From Paenibacillaceae bacterium (GTDB lineage Bacteria > Bacillota > Bacilli > Paenibacillales > Paenibacillaceae), in NCBI GenBank assembly GCA_004134985.1, contig REGQ01000002.1:151232-215231 (forward strand): 64,000 bases of DNA. Reading direction: 5' to 3'. The position numbers and the translations under genes are program-made. This document shows, one piece after another, positions 26,590-36,736 of the stretch (position 1 is the stretch's first letter; each line of letters opens with the position of its first letter). The notes under the pieces were generated by a model that did no database searches, was not told where the DNA came from, and worked only from the letters and a program-made list of their open reading frames with translations.

Positions 26590-26731
26590 TTTACCCAGCC
26601 TCCTGTCAGCGATTAACAATGCATTATTTAAGATTATTTGCATTATAATACACAATGGCCCCACGATTCTCCGCGTTTGTTCAGCCAAAGTGTGCTTATC
26701 TTCAGGTTGCTTGTAGAAATGAGTGGATCAA

Positions 26732-27628
26732 TCACTCGACTTCCTCATGCTCCACTTCTCCTTGCTGGCGGAATTCTGTTGGCGTCAATCCTGTCACCTC
26801 TTTAAAGTTGCGGCTGAAATAATGAAGACTTGTGTAGCCGAGCTTCGCACTGATCGACTCCAAAGTCTCGCCGCTAAGCAGCAGAAATTTGGATTTGCGA
26901 ATGCGTTCATCGACCAAAAACTGCTTGGGCGATATCCCCTTCTCTGCTTTGAACAACGTGCTGAAATAATCGGTATGATAACCGCTGATTGCAGCAAGCT
27001 CAGCAACCGTCCATGGTTTATCGGGATGGTTTCTCATTTCGGCCAGAGCGCGGTGAATTTTGGAAGCCGGATTAATCATTCGCTCCGATTCCTGGCGCAA
27101 TATTCGAATCCACACGTCACTTAGCAGTGCGCGCATCGCTGCTTCATACCCGGGTGCCTCATTGCGATATTCCATAACAATCTGCATCAGCAGTGCCTCC
27201 AAACCGGAGGTTCTGTAGTAATGCGGCACTCTGACAGCAACTTGTGGAGACAACTGTACGGTATAGGAAGTCGGATGACGCTCAATCAGCCGCTCACTGC
27301 ATTCACGTATCCGATAGGCTGGATGAACAGGCTCTGCGGAAGCCTTATCCCAGTGAAAATGAACACTAAAGAATGCGGCCTCAACAGGGATAACAATTTG
27401 ATGAGGGCTGTTTTTGCCATAAAACACCCCATCACCAGCACCGAGCGTATATCGCCTTCCCCCAAGTCGAACTTCGGCCGCTCCATGAATAACGTATAAC
27501 ATTTGGCAATCTGGTATTTGGCGAGGCCCGAAACGGGTACCCGCAGGCAAAATTGCCCGCTGTGCAAAATTGACGGTTGGACGAAGCCCAGTAACCATGA
27601 CGGTTCGATCTGACGATAAGTGTGACAA
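26732..27628 (-). CDS. AraC regulator, divergent from second dioxygenase
   Basis: AraC regulator of 298 residues with an N-terminal cupin sensor (YVIHGAAEVRLGGRRYTLG) and two C-terminal helix-turn-helix units (ISGYHTDYFSTLFKAEKG and LGYTSLHYFSRNFKEVTG). It begins at a TTG with GGGGGAG six bases before. It is divergent from the second PhyH gene 116 bp away, so it most likely regulates that gene. Confidence 0.88.
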   Translation of the reverse strand: MSHLSSDRTVMVTGLRPTVNFAQRAILPAGTRFGPRQIPDCQMLYVIHGAAEVRLGGRRYTLGAGDGVFYGKNSPHQIVIPVEAAFFSVHFHWDKASAEPVHPAYRIRECSERLIERHPTSYTVQLSPQVAVRVPHYYRTSGLEALLMQIVMEYRNEAPGYEAAMRALLSDVWIRILRQESERMINPASKIHRALAEMRNHPDKPWTVAELAAISGYHTDYFSTLFKAEKGISPKQFLVDERIRKSKFLLLSGETLESISAKLGYTSLHYFSRNFKEVTGLTPTEFRQQGEVEHEEVE

Positions 27629-27744
27629 GAAGTTCTCCCCCTGCCTTTTCTAGGAAAAGTACAAATGAATGTTCGGAAAAGTCTAAAGCCTTTTCAGTTA
27701 AACTATCATACTCTTGACTTAACCACAATAAAGAGGTGATGAGC

Positions 27745-28611
27745 ATGTTAACACAGCAGCAGCTTGAGCAATATCATAGAGATGGCTTTTTGAAAGGCGA
27801 TGTCGTTCTGTCAGATGAAGCGGTAGAGCAGCTCCGCAATGAGTTGGATTTGGTACTCGAAGGCAAAACGGTCAAGAAGCCGGTACTGCAGCGCGATCTT
27901 TCAAATCCTGAAAAAAACAGCGATCCCTACAATAGCAAGCAAACGAACGAGACTGACGGTATGGGCATGAGCATGGAAAAAAACGATCAGGTCGTGCAAG
28001 TTGTGAATATTTGGATGGCCAGCGACGCTTTTCTTCAACATGCTGGAACAACAAAAATATGCGAGGAAATTGCACAGCTCACCCAAAGCGACACACTTCG
28101 CATCTGGCATGATCAGGTACAATATAAGCCGCCAATTACAGGCGGCCCTACGCGATGGCATCAAGATCACCCCGCCTGGCCGATTATTCAGCCTGCTGAT
28201 CTTGTCAGCGCCTGGGTTGCGCTCGATGATGCGACCATTGATAACGGATGCATGTGGATGGTTCCCGGCAGCCACCTTTGGGGGGATCAGCAGCGCTTTA
28301 TTGGGCACGGTGACGACCATCTGCCATTTCACCGTCATCCTGATCTGCTGCCAGAAGGCGTCGATCTGACTGCTGTTCCTTTCGAAATCAAGAAAGGTCA
28401 GGTAGGTTATCATCATTGCCTGACCTGGCATGGCGCCTACCCGAACCGTTCGGAACGCAAGCGCCGTGCCATCGCCGTGCACTATATGCCAGGAAATGTC
28501 CGTTATGAACCGACAGGCAGTCATCCGATGGAGCCTCACATTACGGTGCAACCTGGCGAATTATTGTCCGGCGATGCTTTCCCGATTATTTTTCAACAAG
28601 CTCGCCAATAG
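27745..28611 (+). CDS. PhyH-family Fe(II)/2-oxoglutarate dioxygenase
   Basis: Dioxygenase of 288 residues. Iron ligands are His139 and Asp141 (RWHQDHPAW) and His229 (LTWHGAYPNRS), and Arg235 after it is the probable 2-oxoglutarate ligand. The protein shares the fold of the dioxygenase at 25852 but little sequence outside these motifs, so they probably act on different positions or substrates. AAGAGGTG precedes the ATG at 27745. A conserved NDQVVQVVNIWMAS segment suggests a substrate pocket wall. Confidence 0.88.
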   Translation: MLTQQQLEQYHRDGFLKGDVVLSDEAVEQLRNELDLVLEGKTVKKPVLQRDLSNPEKNSDPYNSKQTNETDGMGMSMEKNDQVVQVVNIWMASDAFLQHAGTTKICEEIAQLTQSDTLRIWHDQVQYKPPITGGPTRWHQDHPAWPIIQPADLVSAWVALDDATIDNGCMWMVPGSHLWGDQQRFIGHGDDHLPFHRHPDLLPEGVDLTAVPFEIKKGQVGYHHCLTWHGAYPNRSERKRRAIAVHYMPGNVRYEPTGSHPMEPHITVQPGELLSGDAFPIIFQQARQ

Positions 28612-28704
28612 CCTAAAGTTTCAAGTTCAGCAAGCATGCAGTACCTATCCTGCCCTGCTGCCGCAGTGAGAGGAATTTCGAAACCGGCTTGCCTGCTTGG
28701 TGAA

Positions 28705-28771
28705 GCGCAGTCTGGCGGTTTACAGACAGCTTGCCCTGGTTGGCACAGCCTGGCGGTCTACAGACAACTTG
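28705..28771. repeat. Short direct repeat between PhyH and AraC genes
   Basis: CTGGCGGTTTACAGACAGCT and CTGGCGGTCTACAGACAACT, about 40 bp apart, are imperfect direct copies in the 180-bp gap between the convergent dioxygenase and AraC genes. No hairpin or T run is evident. Confidence 0.6.
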
Positions 28772-28794
28772 TCCGCTCCGTGTGCAAAGTTGCT

Positions 28795-29595
28795 CTATAA
28801 CTGATGCATCTTTCGATAGACTGACGGCGGCATCCCCTTGCGGCTGTGAAAAAGACGGCTGAAATAAAAGCCGCTCTCATATCCGCAAGCTTCAGCAATT
28901 TCCACAAGCGGCAGCGTAGTTCCCAGGAGCAGCGCTGCCGCTTTTTCCATGCGCAATCCAATCACATAATCCATCGGCGTCTCTCCGTATGCCGCTTTAA
29001 ATTTGCGGGTCAATTGTACGGCCGTCATGCCCAGCTGCGCGGCGAGACTCTTAATGCTCAGTCTTCCTAGCGCATGATCGCGCAAATATTCCGCCGCCTC
29101 CAGCATCATGCCGTCTACTGCCGCATTCCCTTCCATTTCCCTGCTCCATTGTTGCTCCAGCACATACTGCTGCCAGAGATCCTTAAGATAGTGATCCAGC
29201 CCTGATCGATATAGCTCAGGAGATGCGCTGCCGCGCACGCCTGTTTCTGCCATATAGCGATAAGTCGATGCAAGCCTGTCATGATCATGAAGCGTCAACT
29301 TGCCTGACGGGAACCTGTCTTTGCTAATCATTCTATCCTGAACGGCAAGCCATTCAATCGTAAAGAAGTGAAACGTCAATGGCTCATGCACCGTCCGTCG
29401 AAACAACGTTCCCGCCGGACAGCAAATCAAATCGCCAAATGCTGCCTTCCCCTTCTGGCCGTCAATTTCATATTCAAACTCGCCTTCGCATACGGCAAAC
29501 ATGACATGCTGCTGGTATCGATCCTCTTCCAGCAAAAAGGCCTCTTTACGCAGCCAGTAGACATGTCCGAGCAGCACCGGCATTAACAATAACAT
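28795..29595 (-). CDS. AraC regulator, divergent from FAD oxidoreductase
   Basis: AraC regulator of 266 residues: cupin sensor (HVMFAVCEGEFEYEIDGQKG) and two helix-turn-helix units (LGMTAVQLTRKFKAAYG and CGYESGFYFSRLFHSRKG). GGGAGG lies 7 bases before the ATG. It is divergent from the FAD oxidoreductase gene, with 292 bp between that hold both promoters, and is its likely regulator. Confidence 0.88.
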   Translation of the reverse strand: MLLLMPVLLGHVYWLRKEAFLLEEDRYQQHVMFAVCEGEFEYEIDGQKGKAAFGDLICCPAGTLFRRTVHEPLTFHFFTIEWLAVQDRMISKDRFPSGKLTLHDHDRLASTYRYMAETGVRGSASPELYRSGLDHYLKDLWQQYVLEQQWSREMEGNAAVDGMMLEAAEYLRDHALGRLSIKSLAAQLGMTAVQLTRKFKAAYGETPMDYVIGLRMEKAAALLLGTTLPLVEIAEACGYESGFYFSRLFHSRKGMPPSVYRKMHQL

Positions 29596-29887
29596 GGCAA
29601 TGCCTCCCTTGCTGATGCTTATTGAATCCTGTTGGCTTACTGAAATAACGTGGTTTATTGAAATAACAGATATGTCTATCGTAATTCCGTGTATGGAAAA
29701 AGTAAATCACCTTGATTAGAATGAAGGTGATTATTGCAGCGTCCCAAGCGCAATTAGCGCCGACTGAACGTCAAACGGACACAGATTCCACTATTGTCCC
29801 AAAAATGATTCAAATTCGATTTTTGAGAACAGACGTTTCATATGTAAACCCCAATAATACTTTCTACCAATGAGGTGACTTTCAGCT

Positions 29888-32137
29888 ATGTTAAATGAAA
29901 CCGTAATTACAGATATAACCGTTATCGGCGGCGGACTCGCAGGTGTATCGGCAGCGGTAGCCGCAGCGCGTCAAGGCAAGCAGGTTGCATTCGTGCAGAA
30001 CCGCCCTGTACTTGGCGGCAATTCCTCCAGTGAGGTTCGCGTATGGGTATGTGGTGCAACTGCTCATTCGACGCATCGCAATGCCCGGGAAAGCGGGATT
30101 ATGGGTGAGATGTTTATTGAAAATCAGTTCACTAATCCTGATGGCAATCCTTATTTATGGGACTTGGTAGTACTGGAAACCGTACGCGCCGAACCGAATA
30201 TCCAGCTTTTTCTCAATACTGATGTGCATGAAGTGGAAGCGACCGGTGAGGAGGAGGATCGGAAAATTCATTCCGTCACGGGCTGGATGATGGGCTCTGA
30301 ACGGCGTATTCGTTTTGAAAGCGATATGTTTATCGACTGTACAGGTGACGGACTCGTGGGTTTTTTGGCTGGCGCCAAATACCGGATCGGACGAGAAGCC
30401 AAAGCTGAATATAAGGAAGATTGGGCGCCGGAAATCGCCGACAACATCACTTTAGGCAGCACCTTGTTATTTTACACGAAGGATGTCGGCCAACCTGTGA
30501 AGTTTCACCCGCCCACCTTCGCCAAAGACATTACCCAAACCACCATACCGATTAAACGGGTCATTCGAAGTGGCGATTCAGGCTGCCACTATTGGTGGAT
30601 TGAATGGGGCGGCGAGCTCGATACCGTCCATGATAATGAACGCATTCGCGATGAATTGTGGTCTGTAATATATGGAATCTGGGATTATATTAAAAACTCT
30701 GGAAAGTTTGATAGTGAGACGATGACTTTGGAATGGGTTGGTTCCTTGCCAGGCAAGCGGGAATACCGCCGTTTCATCGGAGATTATGTATTGAATCAAA
30801 ATGATATCCTGGCCCAGGAAGAATTTGTTGATCGCATTGCTTTTGGCGGCTGGTCTATCGATTTGCATCCGCCGCAAGGGATGTACTCCACCGAAAGCGG
30901 CTCAAAGCACCAGCATATGGACGGGAATTACCATATTCCTTTCCGCTCGCTCTATTCTGTCAACGTGTCCAATCTATTGTTCGCTGGCAGAAACATTAGC
31001 GCATCCCATGTAGCGTTCGGCACAACGCGTGTGATGGCTACCTGCGCAGTAATTGGCGAGGCAGCCGGGTATGGCGCTGCGCTGGCCGTGAGCAACAGCA
31101 CAACGCCGCGAGGCGTATACGAACATCATCTGGCAGAACTGCAGCAGGCGATGCTCCGCGGCGACGCTTCGCTTCTGGGCGTAACCAATCAGGATGAGCA
31201 GGATATGGCAAGAAGCGCTCAGGTCAAGACGTCCAGCTATTTGCAGAAGCTCGCTGTGGAACAATCAGACAGTGCAACCTGCGCCCTTGAACAGGATATT
31301 GGGATTCTGCTTCCGATTTCATCAACACTGGAAACGCTTGAGCTGCTCGTCGATGCGGTACAGCAGACCGAAATTACCGTAGAGGTATGGAACACAGGCA
31401 AGCCGCAAAACTATGTTCCGCATCAGTTGGAGACCACGGCTACCACTGCTGTTCCTGCGGGATTGAAACAGTGGATCAGCATTCCGCTGAACTGGCAGGT
31501 GACTGAAGAACAGAACGCCTTTATCATCCTTCGCTCAAATAAGCACTTGGCGCTGTATCTTGCTGCACAGTATCAGAGCGGCGTGATGCTGTTCAAGAAC
31601 AATGGGGCACCGCGTGCGGAAAAGAATCTCGAGGATCACGATGCTGAGCAAAAGGTCATGCAGTGGACCATGAAAGAATTCCATCGCCAGTCTGTCTGCT
31701 ATCGGCTGCAGCCTGACACCGAAGCATTCACTCCTGCAAAACTGATCGATGGGTATCACCGCCCATACGGCGGACCGCATCTGTGGATTTCGGAGCCGCT
31801 GGCGCAAGATCCCACGCCGTGGGCCGAGCTTGCCTGGGACAAACCGGTTCAAATCAATGAAGTTCAAATTACATTTAATGATGATGTCCATGAGGACTTG
31901 ATTAATTTGCACCATCACCGGTCGCCCTTCCTGGCAATCCCAGAGCTGGTTAAGGACTATCGGCTGGAAGCGTTGGGAGCTGACGGCTGGTCAGAACTGG
32001 TGCGTGTCACTGACAACCACAGACGCCAACGCGTTCATCGGCTGACAACCTCCATTCAGGCTAACAAACTACGGCTGGTTGTAGAAGCAACCAATGGGGC
32101 AAGCCGGGCTGAGGTATTTGAAATTCGCGTGTATTAG
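29888..32137 (+). CDS. FAD-dependent oxidoreductase with C-terminal extension
   Basis: Large oxidoreductase of 749 residues. The N-terminus has the dinucleotide motif VIGGGLAGVSAAVAAARQG followed by GGNSSSEVRVWVCG, and a second FAD contact FAGRNISASHVAFGTTRVMAT near 360-380, which is the FAD-dependent oxidoreductase PF12831 type. The C-terminal part from about 440 has no obvious cofactor site and looks like one or two beta-sandwich domains (LWISEPLAQDPTPWAELAWD), which could bind a sugar. It probably oxidises a sugar or related alcohol, but this is inference. GAGGTG precedes the ATG by 10 bases. Confidence 0.85.
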   Translation: MLNETVITDITVIGGGLAGVSAAVAAARQGKQVAFVQNRPVLGGNSSSEVRVWVCGATAHSTHRNARESGIMGEMFIENQFTNPDGNPYLWDLVVLETVRAEPNIQLFLNTDVHEVEATGEEEDRKIHSVTGWMMGSERRIRFESDMFIDCTGDGLVGFLAGAKYRIGREAKAEYKEDWAPEIADNITLGSTLLFYTKDVGQPVKFHPPTFAKDITQTTIPIKRVIRSGDSGCHYWWIEWGGELDTVHDNERIRDELWSVIYGIWDYIKNSGKFDSETMTLEWVGSLPGKREYRRFIGDYVLNQNDILAQEEFVDRIAFGGWSIDLHPPQGMYSTESGSKHQHMDGNYHIPFRSLYSVNVSNLLFAGRNISASHVAFGTTRVMATCAVIGEAAGYGAALAVSNSTTPRGVYEHHLAELQQAMLRGDASLLGVTNQDEQDMARSAQVKTSSYLQKLAVEQSDSATCALEQDIGILLPISSTLETLELLVDAVQQTEITVEVWNTGKPQNYVPHQLETTATTAVPAGLKQWISIPLNWQVTEEQNAFIILRSNKHLALYLAAQYQSGVMLFKNNGAPRAEKNLEDHDAEQKVMQWTMKEFHRQSVCYRLQPDTEAFTPAKLIDGYHRPYGGPHLWISEPLAQDPTPWAELAWDKPVQINEVQITFNDDVHEDLINLHHHRSPFLAIPELVKDYRLEALGADGWSELVRVTDNHRRQRVHRLTTSIQANKLRLVVEATNGASRAEVFEIRVY

Positions 32138-32140
32138 TTA

Positions 32141-32189
32141 AAAGGCTGTTCTGCAAACTGTCATTTCTCCAGTTTGCAGAACAGCCTTT
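32141..32189. terminator. Strong terminator after the FAD oxidoreductase
   Basis: A perfect 20-bp stem pairs 32141-32160 with 32170-32189 around a 9-base loop. It lies a few bases after the stop codon and is followed by a short T run. It can also end transcripts of the converging MFS gene. Confidence 0.85.
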
Positions 32190-32245
32190 ATCTACTCCAG
32201 TACTCACAAGCTCATTCACGTGAAGCTCTCAAATTGAATGGCGAG

Positions 32246-33517
32246 TCATCTGACTTTGCTGCGCAAAGCCAGCGGCCCGAGTCCGAGCGCAAGCAGCAGC
32301 AGGGCAATCCCTGTAATCATCGAGATGCCATATCCCTGAATCCAGAACGGCCCTGACGCTGCCGTCGTATACAGCATCCCTCCCACAAGCGGGCCAATAA
32401 AGCCGGTAATTCCGGTCAGACCGGAAAAAACAGCAATATACATCGGCCGATCCGACTTTGGCGTATCGCCAATCATAAAATTGAATGCCAGCAAATTATA
32501 GCCGCCTAAGCCAAAGCCCAATAAGATATGGACGGCCAGCAGCACGACAAATACCGGTAAAAATGCGATCCCCGCGAAGCTCACGCAAGCGACGGCAATG
32601 ATCGGCATCGACCATAATAAAAGCGTTTTCGTAGCAAAGCGCGCATTTAAATTGCCCCAATAATAATAGCTGATCATCATCACGATCATTTGCACCGTCG
32701 TTATAACCGTAATGTGCCAGTAACTGATACGCAGAATATCGAGCATCACGAACGAAAACATCGGGATAGCAATGTTTTGAATCAAAATGAATAATGAGAT
32801 AAAGACAGTCGCTTTCATAAATAACCGGTCTTTGAACGGCTTGCCGATCAAACCCAGCTTGCTCGATTCTCCCGACTTTTCAAACGGCGGATTCGGATAT
32901 CGCGCAAGTTCGATCCCATTCCAAATCGCACAAGCTGCACTGATCAGGTAAAGCAGAATAAATGCCGAACCTTCCGACATCCGCTCCAGCAGTTGGCCTC
33001 CTGCAAGCAAAGTTAAGCTGGCAATGGCCCAATGGATCGTGTTGCGAATTCCAAAATAACGGCCGCGGATTTTGGCTGGAACGATGTCGGCTACAGCCGA
33101 TGACCAGAAAACACTGCTCGTCGCTGCCGCAGCGAAGGATAGAAAAAACAGTGTAATGAACACCGGAATTTGAAATCTATCCGGTACGAGGAAGGGAATC
33201 GCGCCCGTTAATATCCAGATCGTTCGATGCGCAATTCCGAATAAAATAACGTATAACCGGCGATTGCTCAAGCGCTGCATGGAAAAGGCAGCGAAAATTT
33301 GCAACAGATTAGCGATAGGGGGAATTGCCAATACGAAGCCGATTTGTGACGAATTCGCCCCTAAAAACAATAGATAAGCCGTCAAAATCGGCCCGCCCAG
33401 CAAATTGGCAATAATGGTTGCGGGAATCCCTTCCACAATTATTGTCCTTAGTGCCCGCCGCTGATTTGATGTCGGCCGCCGATTCATCCCGGGAATCAGC
33501 CTCTGCCATATCGTCAT
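32246..33517 (-). CDS. MFS transporter
   Basis: Membrane transporter of 423 residues with about 12 hydrophobic segments, of the major facilitator superfamily. The motif between helices 2 and 3 is AFSMQRLSNRRLYVILFG, and the central loop between helices 6 and 7 carries NPPFEKSGESSKLGLIGKPF. GAGGAG lies 8 bases before the ATG. It is the only transporter in the 18.8-33.5 kb catabolic region and could import or export its substrate. The substrate is not readable from sequence. Confidence 0.88.
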   Translation of the reverse strand: MTIWQRLIPGMNRRPTSNQRRALRTIIVEGIPATIIANLLGGPILTAYLLFLGANSSQIGFVLAIPPIANLLQIFAAFSMQRLSNRRLYVILFGIAHRTIWILTGAIPFLVPDRFQIPVFITLFFLSFAAAATSSVFWSSAVADIVPAKIRGRYFGIRNTIHWAIASLTLLAGGQLLERMSEGSAFILLYLISAACAIWNGIELARYPNPPFEKSGESSKLGLIGKPFKDRLFMKATVFISLFILIQNIAIPMFSFVMLDILRISYWHITVITTVQMIVMMISYYYWGNLNARFATKTLLLWSMPIIAVACVSFAGIAFLPVFVVLLAVHILLGFGLGGYNLLAFNFMIGDTPKSDRPMYIAVFSGLTGITGFIGPLVGGMLYTTAASGPFWIQGYGISMITGIALLLLALGLGPLALRSKVR

Positions 33518-33622
33518 GTCGATGCTCCTCTAATGATGTCTACCTTGCATTATTGCCTGTTAGACTGAGCATTTCTCTATTGCTGGATCACGTATGCTGA
33601 TCCATGTTGCCATATCCGATTG

Positions 33623-35140
33623 TTAGAGCAGCAGTTCAGCCAACGTCCTGGCCATGACGCCTGTCGCCCCTTTTGGCTCCCATCCCCTTTCTTTGTTAAG
33701 CCAGGCGGTTCCGGCAATATCCAGATGTACCCACGGAAGATCCTCTGCAAAGGCGCCGATGAACAAACCTCCGGTAATCGTTCCGGCATGGCGGCCGCCG
33801 CTGTTCTTCAGATCAGCCGCATCGCTGTGCAGCAACTTCCGGTATCCCGGATCTGTCGGGAATGGCCAGATTCGTTCCCCTGACCGCATTCCTGCCGCGA
33901 TCACCTGCTCCTGGAGCATGCTGTTGTTCGAGACTGCGCCGGTTACAAGGTCTCCCAGTGCGACGCCAACAGCACCCGTCAGCGTGGCGACATCGATCAG
34001 TCGCGTCGCACCGCGCCGAATAGCGGTCGTCAGACCGTCCGCCAATACGAGGCGGCCCTCTGCGTCGGTATTTACTACCTCAATCGTCAATCCATTCATC
34101 GAGGTGATGACATCCCCCGGCTTCAACGCGCGATCGGAAGGCATATTCTCTGCCGATGGAATGACAGCCACTACGTTCACAGCGGGACGCAGCTCAGCAA
34201 TAATCCGCATCGCACCGAGCACTGCGGCGGCGCCGCCCATATCGGAGATCATCTCTTCCATGCCAGGCGCTTTCTTTAATGAAATGCCGCCCGTATCGAA
34301 GGTAATCCCTTTGCCGATCAAGCCCCACTTCTCTTCATCATCCGGTGCGCCGTTATAGTGAATAACGATCATACGCGGCGGATTGACGCTGCCTTGGCCT
34401 ACGCCAAGCAGAGCGCCCATCCCTTGCTCCGCCGCACTCCACTCGTCCAGCACTTCGCATTCAAGCTCGTACTGCTGTGACAGCTGCTCCGCCTCCTCGG
34501 CCAACGCTTCCGGCGTAAGCAGATTGCCCGGACGGTTCGTCAGGTCGCGCGCAAAGCAGACGCCTGCCGCAAACGCCGCACCGCGCGCGATCCCGCTCTT
34601 CCATGCTGCAGCCGTCGCTTCAGCGCTGTCCGGTGCCGCTCCCGCATCCGGAACGAATTCGACCTGTGCTGCGCTGAACGGCTCCGCCGCTGCTTTCCGG
34701 TCTGCTTGTCTGCCGTGCAGCGCCAGCACGAAGCCTTCTGTGAATGCCTGTGCAGCATGCACAGCAGAACAAGACTCCGTGCCCGCTGCTATCCCGTCAG
34801 CAAGCAGTACACTTACGGAAGCAGCCTTCAACCGTGCAGCTGCCTTGGCGGCTGCCGCACCCGCGCTGCGCAGTTCATCTGCTGAAGCGTCTCCCGCTTC
34901 CAGCCCGATAAATGCAGCATAAGGAGCCTGAATAACGCCAAGCGTCGGCAGAATCACGGTTTCTTGCGGCTTGGCATGAAAAGCGCCACGCGCGTACAGC
35001 CCTTTCAAAGCCTCGTCCAGTTGAGGATGAACACTTTCGAATTGTCCGGCCTCAAGCTGCTCCTTTTGTACAAACCGAATAACAAGATCGGGGCTGAGCC
35101 CGTCTTGCTTCGATAGATTATATGTAAATGCTGTCGCCAT
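33623..35140 (-). CDS. pepA: Leucyl aminopeptidase (M17)
   Basis: Cytosolic zinc/manganese aminopeptidase of 505 residues. The catalytic domain shows GLIGKGITFDTGGISLKKAP with the metal-binding Lys and Asp, GGAAAVLG, and the M17 signature NTDAEGRLVLADGL. The Ala-rich N-terminal domain (about 1-165) is the family's usual less conserved part. GAGG lies 8 bases before the ATG. It removes N-terminal residues from peptides. It starts a minus-strand run separate from the catabolic genes. Confidence 0.93.
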   Translation of the reverse strand: MATAFTYNLSKQDGLSPDLVIRFVQKEQLEAGQFESVHPQLDEALKGLYARGAFHAKPQETVILPTLGVIQAPYAAFIGLEAGDASADELRSAGAAAAKAAARLKAASVSVLLADGIAAGTESCSAVHAAQAFTEGFVLALHGRQADRKAAAEPFSAAQVEFVPDAGAAPDSAEATAAAWKSGIARGAAFAAGVCFARDLTNRPGNLLTPEALAEEAEQLSQQYELECEVLDEWSAAEQGMGALLGVGQGSVNPPRMIVIHYNGAPDDEEKWGLIGKGITFDTGGISLKKAPGMEEMISDMGGAAAVLGAMRIIAELRPAVNVVAVIPSAENMPSDRALKPGDVITSMNGLTIEVVNTDAEGRLVLADGLTTAIRRGATRLIDVATLTGAVGVALGDLVTGAVSNNSMLQEQVIAAGMRSGERIWPFPTDPGYRKLLHSDAADLKNSGGRHAGTITGGLFIGAFAEDLPWVHLDIAGTAWLNKERGWEPKGATGVMARTLAELLL

Positions 35141-35202
35141 ATTGATCGCCTCAATTCAATTATTTCACTTGCCAAATCAGGTGTTAACCCGATTCTAATC
35201 GT

Positions 35203-36570
35203 TTATTGCGAAATTGGCAAATGAATATTGAATTCACTTCCTTCCCCGCTGTTGCTGTCCAGTTGAATGAACCCGCCATGATTGCGGATAATGCGATAAC
35301 TTACGGACAGCCCCAGGCCTGTCCCTGATTCTTTTGTTGTGAAAAAAGGGTCGAACAGCCGGCTCAGCGTTTGCCGATCCATCCCTTTGCCATTGTCGCG
35401 GATGGTGACCACGACATACTTCTGCTCTTTTCTTACGATGATATCGATGATGCCAGTGCGCTTCTCCTGAAGTTCCATAATGGCGTCAAGTGAATTTTTC
35501 ACAATATTCAGAATCACCTGTTTAATCTGTTTCACATCAATTGAAACAAACAAGTTCTCATCATAGGATTCCAGCTTAATAAAACAGCCTTTCATCAAGG
35601 CCTCGCTTTCAAAGAGCAGTACGACTTCCTTGAGTAGCGAGTCGATCGTAACTTTTTGCTTCATCGGGGCGGTCGGTTTGGATGAATTGAGAAACTCGTG
35701 AATGATTTCGTTGGCCCGGTCGATTTCATCGATAATAATACGGGCATACTCCTCTTTGCCCAGTTCCAATAAATACGGCCGGAGAAGTTGGATAAACCCG
35801 CGAATTGAAGTAAGCGGATTGCGGATTTCATGAGCAATTGCCGCGGCAATCTTGCCAAGCATCGCCAGCTTGTCGTTCTGATAAGCATTCTGTTCAATCT
35901 GTTTATAATCCGAGACGTCCTTAATACTGATCAAATATTCGCCGTCCAATTGATCGCCATAAGTCACTGTTACCAGAAAATGACGGCCATCTGCGCCCTC
36001 CATCTCATAATAGCGGCTTCTACGCCTTATGATCTCCTTGGAAAGCTGCAGCAGCATTCTTTTTTGCGGACGCTTCAATTGCGGATGCGTAACCATTTCT
36101 CCCACGGTGCAGCCGAGCAGCGCCTTTCGCGGAATATCCAGCATTTTGGCCATCTGCAAGTTTACAAACGATACGATACCGTCGCTATCAAACAGAGCAA
36201 TGCCGCAGTCCATATGCTGGAGGACATTCTCATATTTATTTTTCATATGTTCCGTAGAATACAGGGATCTGTACAGCAAATTGCGCATCTCGCTAAATTC
36301 GGATGGCTCATCGGGGTGCGCACGGAAACGGTAAGCAACCATCACCTCAATCAAAAACATGAACGAACGATTGTAAACTTGCAGCGCCCCGTCGCTCCCC
36401 ATATTGGCAACCATCATTTTCAGCGAGTCCTCGTGTAATGCAATCATCTCTTCTGGGTTAATGCCATGCAGCAACCTTCCGAGCTCACTTGCCTGAATAA
36501 GTGATTGTTCACTGCCTGAACGAATGTACTCCGCAAGTGCCGGGAAATAACTTTTCCGAACCGTCTTCAT
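35203..36570 (-). CDS. PAS-domain sensor histidine kinase
   Basis: Cytoplasmic histidine kinase of 455 residues. Order: helical N-terminal region (1-120), PAS domain (about 125-240, NVLQHMDCGIALFDSDGIV), HisKA with phosphoacceptor His in IAHEIRNPLTSIRGF, and HATPase with N box NIVKNSLDAI, G1 RDNGKGM and G2 GTGLGLSVSYR. GGGAGGGAG precedes the ATG at 36570; the upstream extension lacks a site. No response regulator is adjacent. Soluble PAS kinases of this form include sporulation kinases, so a role in the Spo0A phosphorelay is possible. Confidence 0.9.
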   Translation of the reverse strand: MKTVRKSYFPALAEYIRSGSEQSLIQASELGRLLHGINPEEMIALHEDSLKMMVANMGSDGALQVYNRSFMFLIEVMVAYRFRAHPDEPSEFSEMRNLLYRSLYSTEHMKNKYENVLQHMDCGIALFDSDGIVSFVNLQMAKMLDIPRKALLGCTVGEMVTHPQLKRPQKRMLLQLSKEIIRRRSRYYEMEGADGRHFLVTVTYGDQLDGEYLISIKDVSDYKQIEQNAYQNDKLAMLGKIAAAIAHEIRNPLTSIRGFIQLLRPYLLELGKEEYARIIIDEIDRANEIIHEFLNSSKPTAPMKQKVTIDSLLKEVVLLFESEALMKGCFIKLESYDENLFVSIDVKQIKQVILNIVKNSLDAIMELQEKRTGIIDIIVRKEQKYVVVTIRDNGKGMDRQTLSRLFDPFFTTKESGTGLGLSVSYRIIRNHGGFIQLDSNSGEGSEFNIHLPISQ

Positions 36571-36736
36571 TCGTTTCTCCCTCCCCGGACATCGATATAA
36601 ATTAATCATAGTAATAACTTGTAAACGATGTCAATCAGAGATAATGTCGAAACGGGGCGGTTCTTGCCCAATCCACGCGCATCTCGTATCTTTATTTATT
36701 TAATGTACCTTCCCATGCTATTTTACGCTATTTAGA

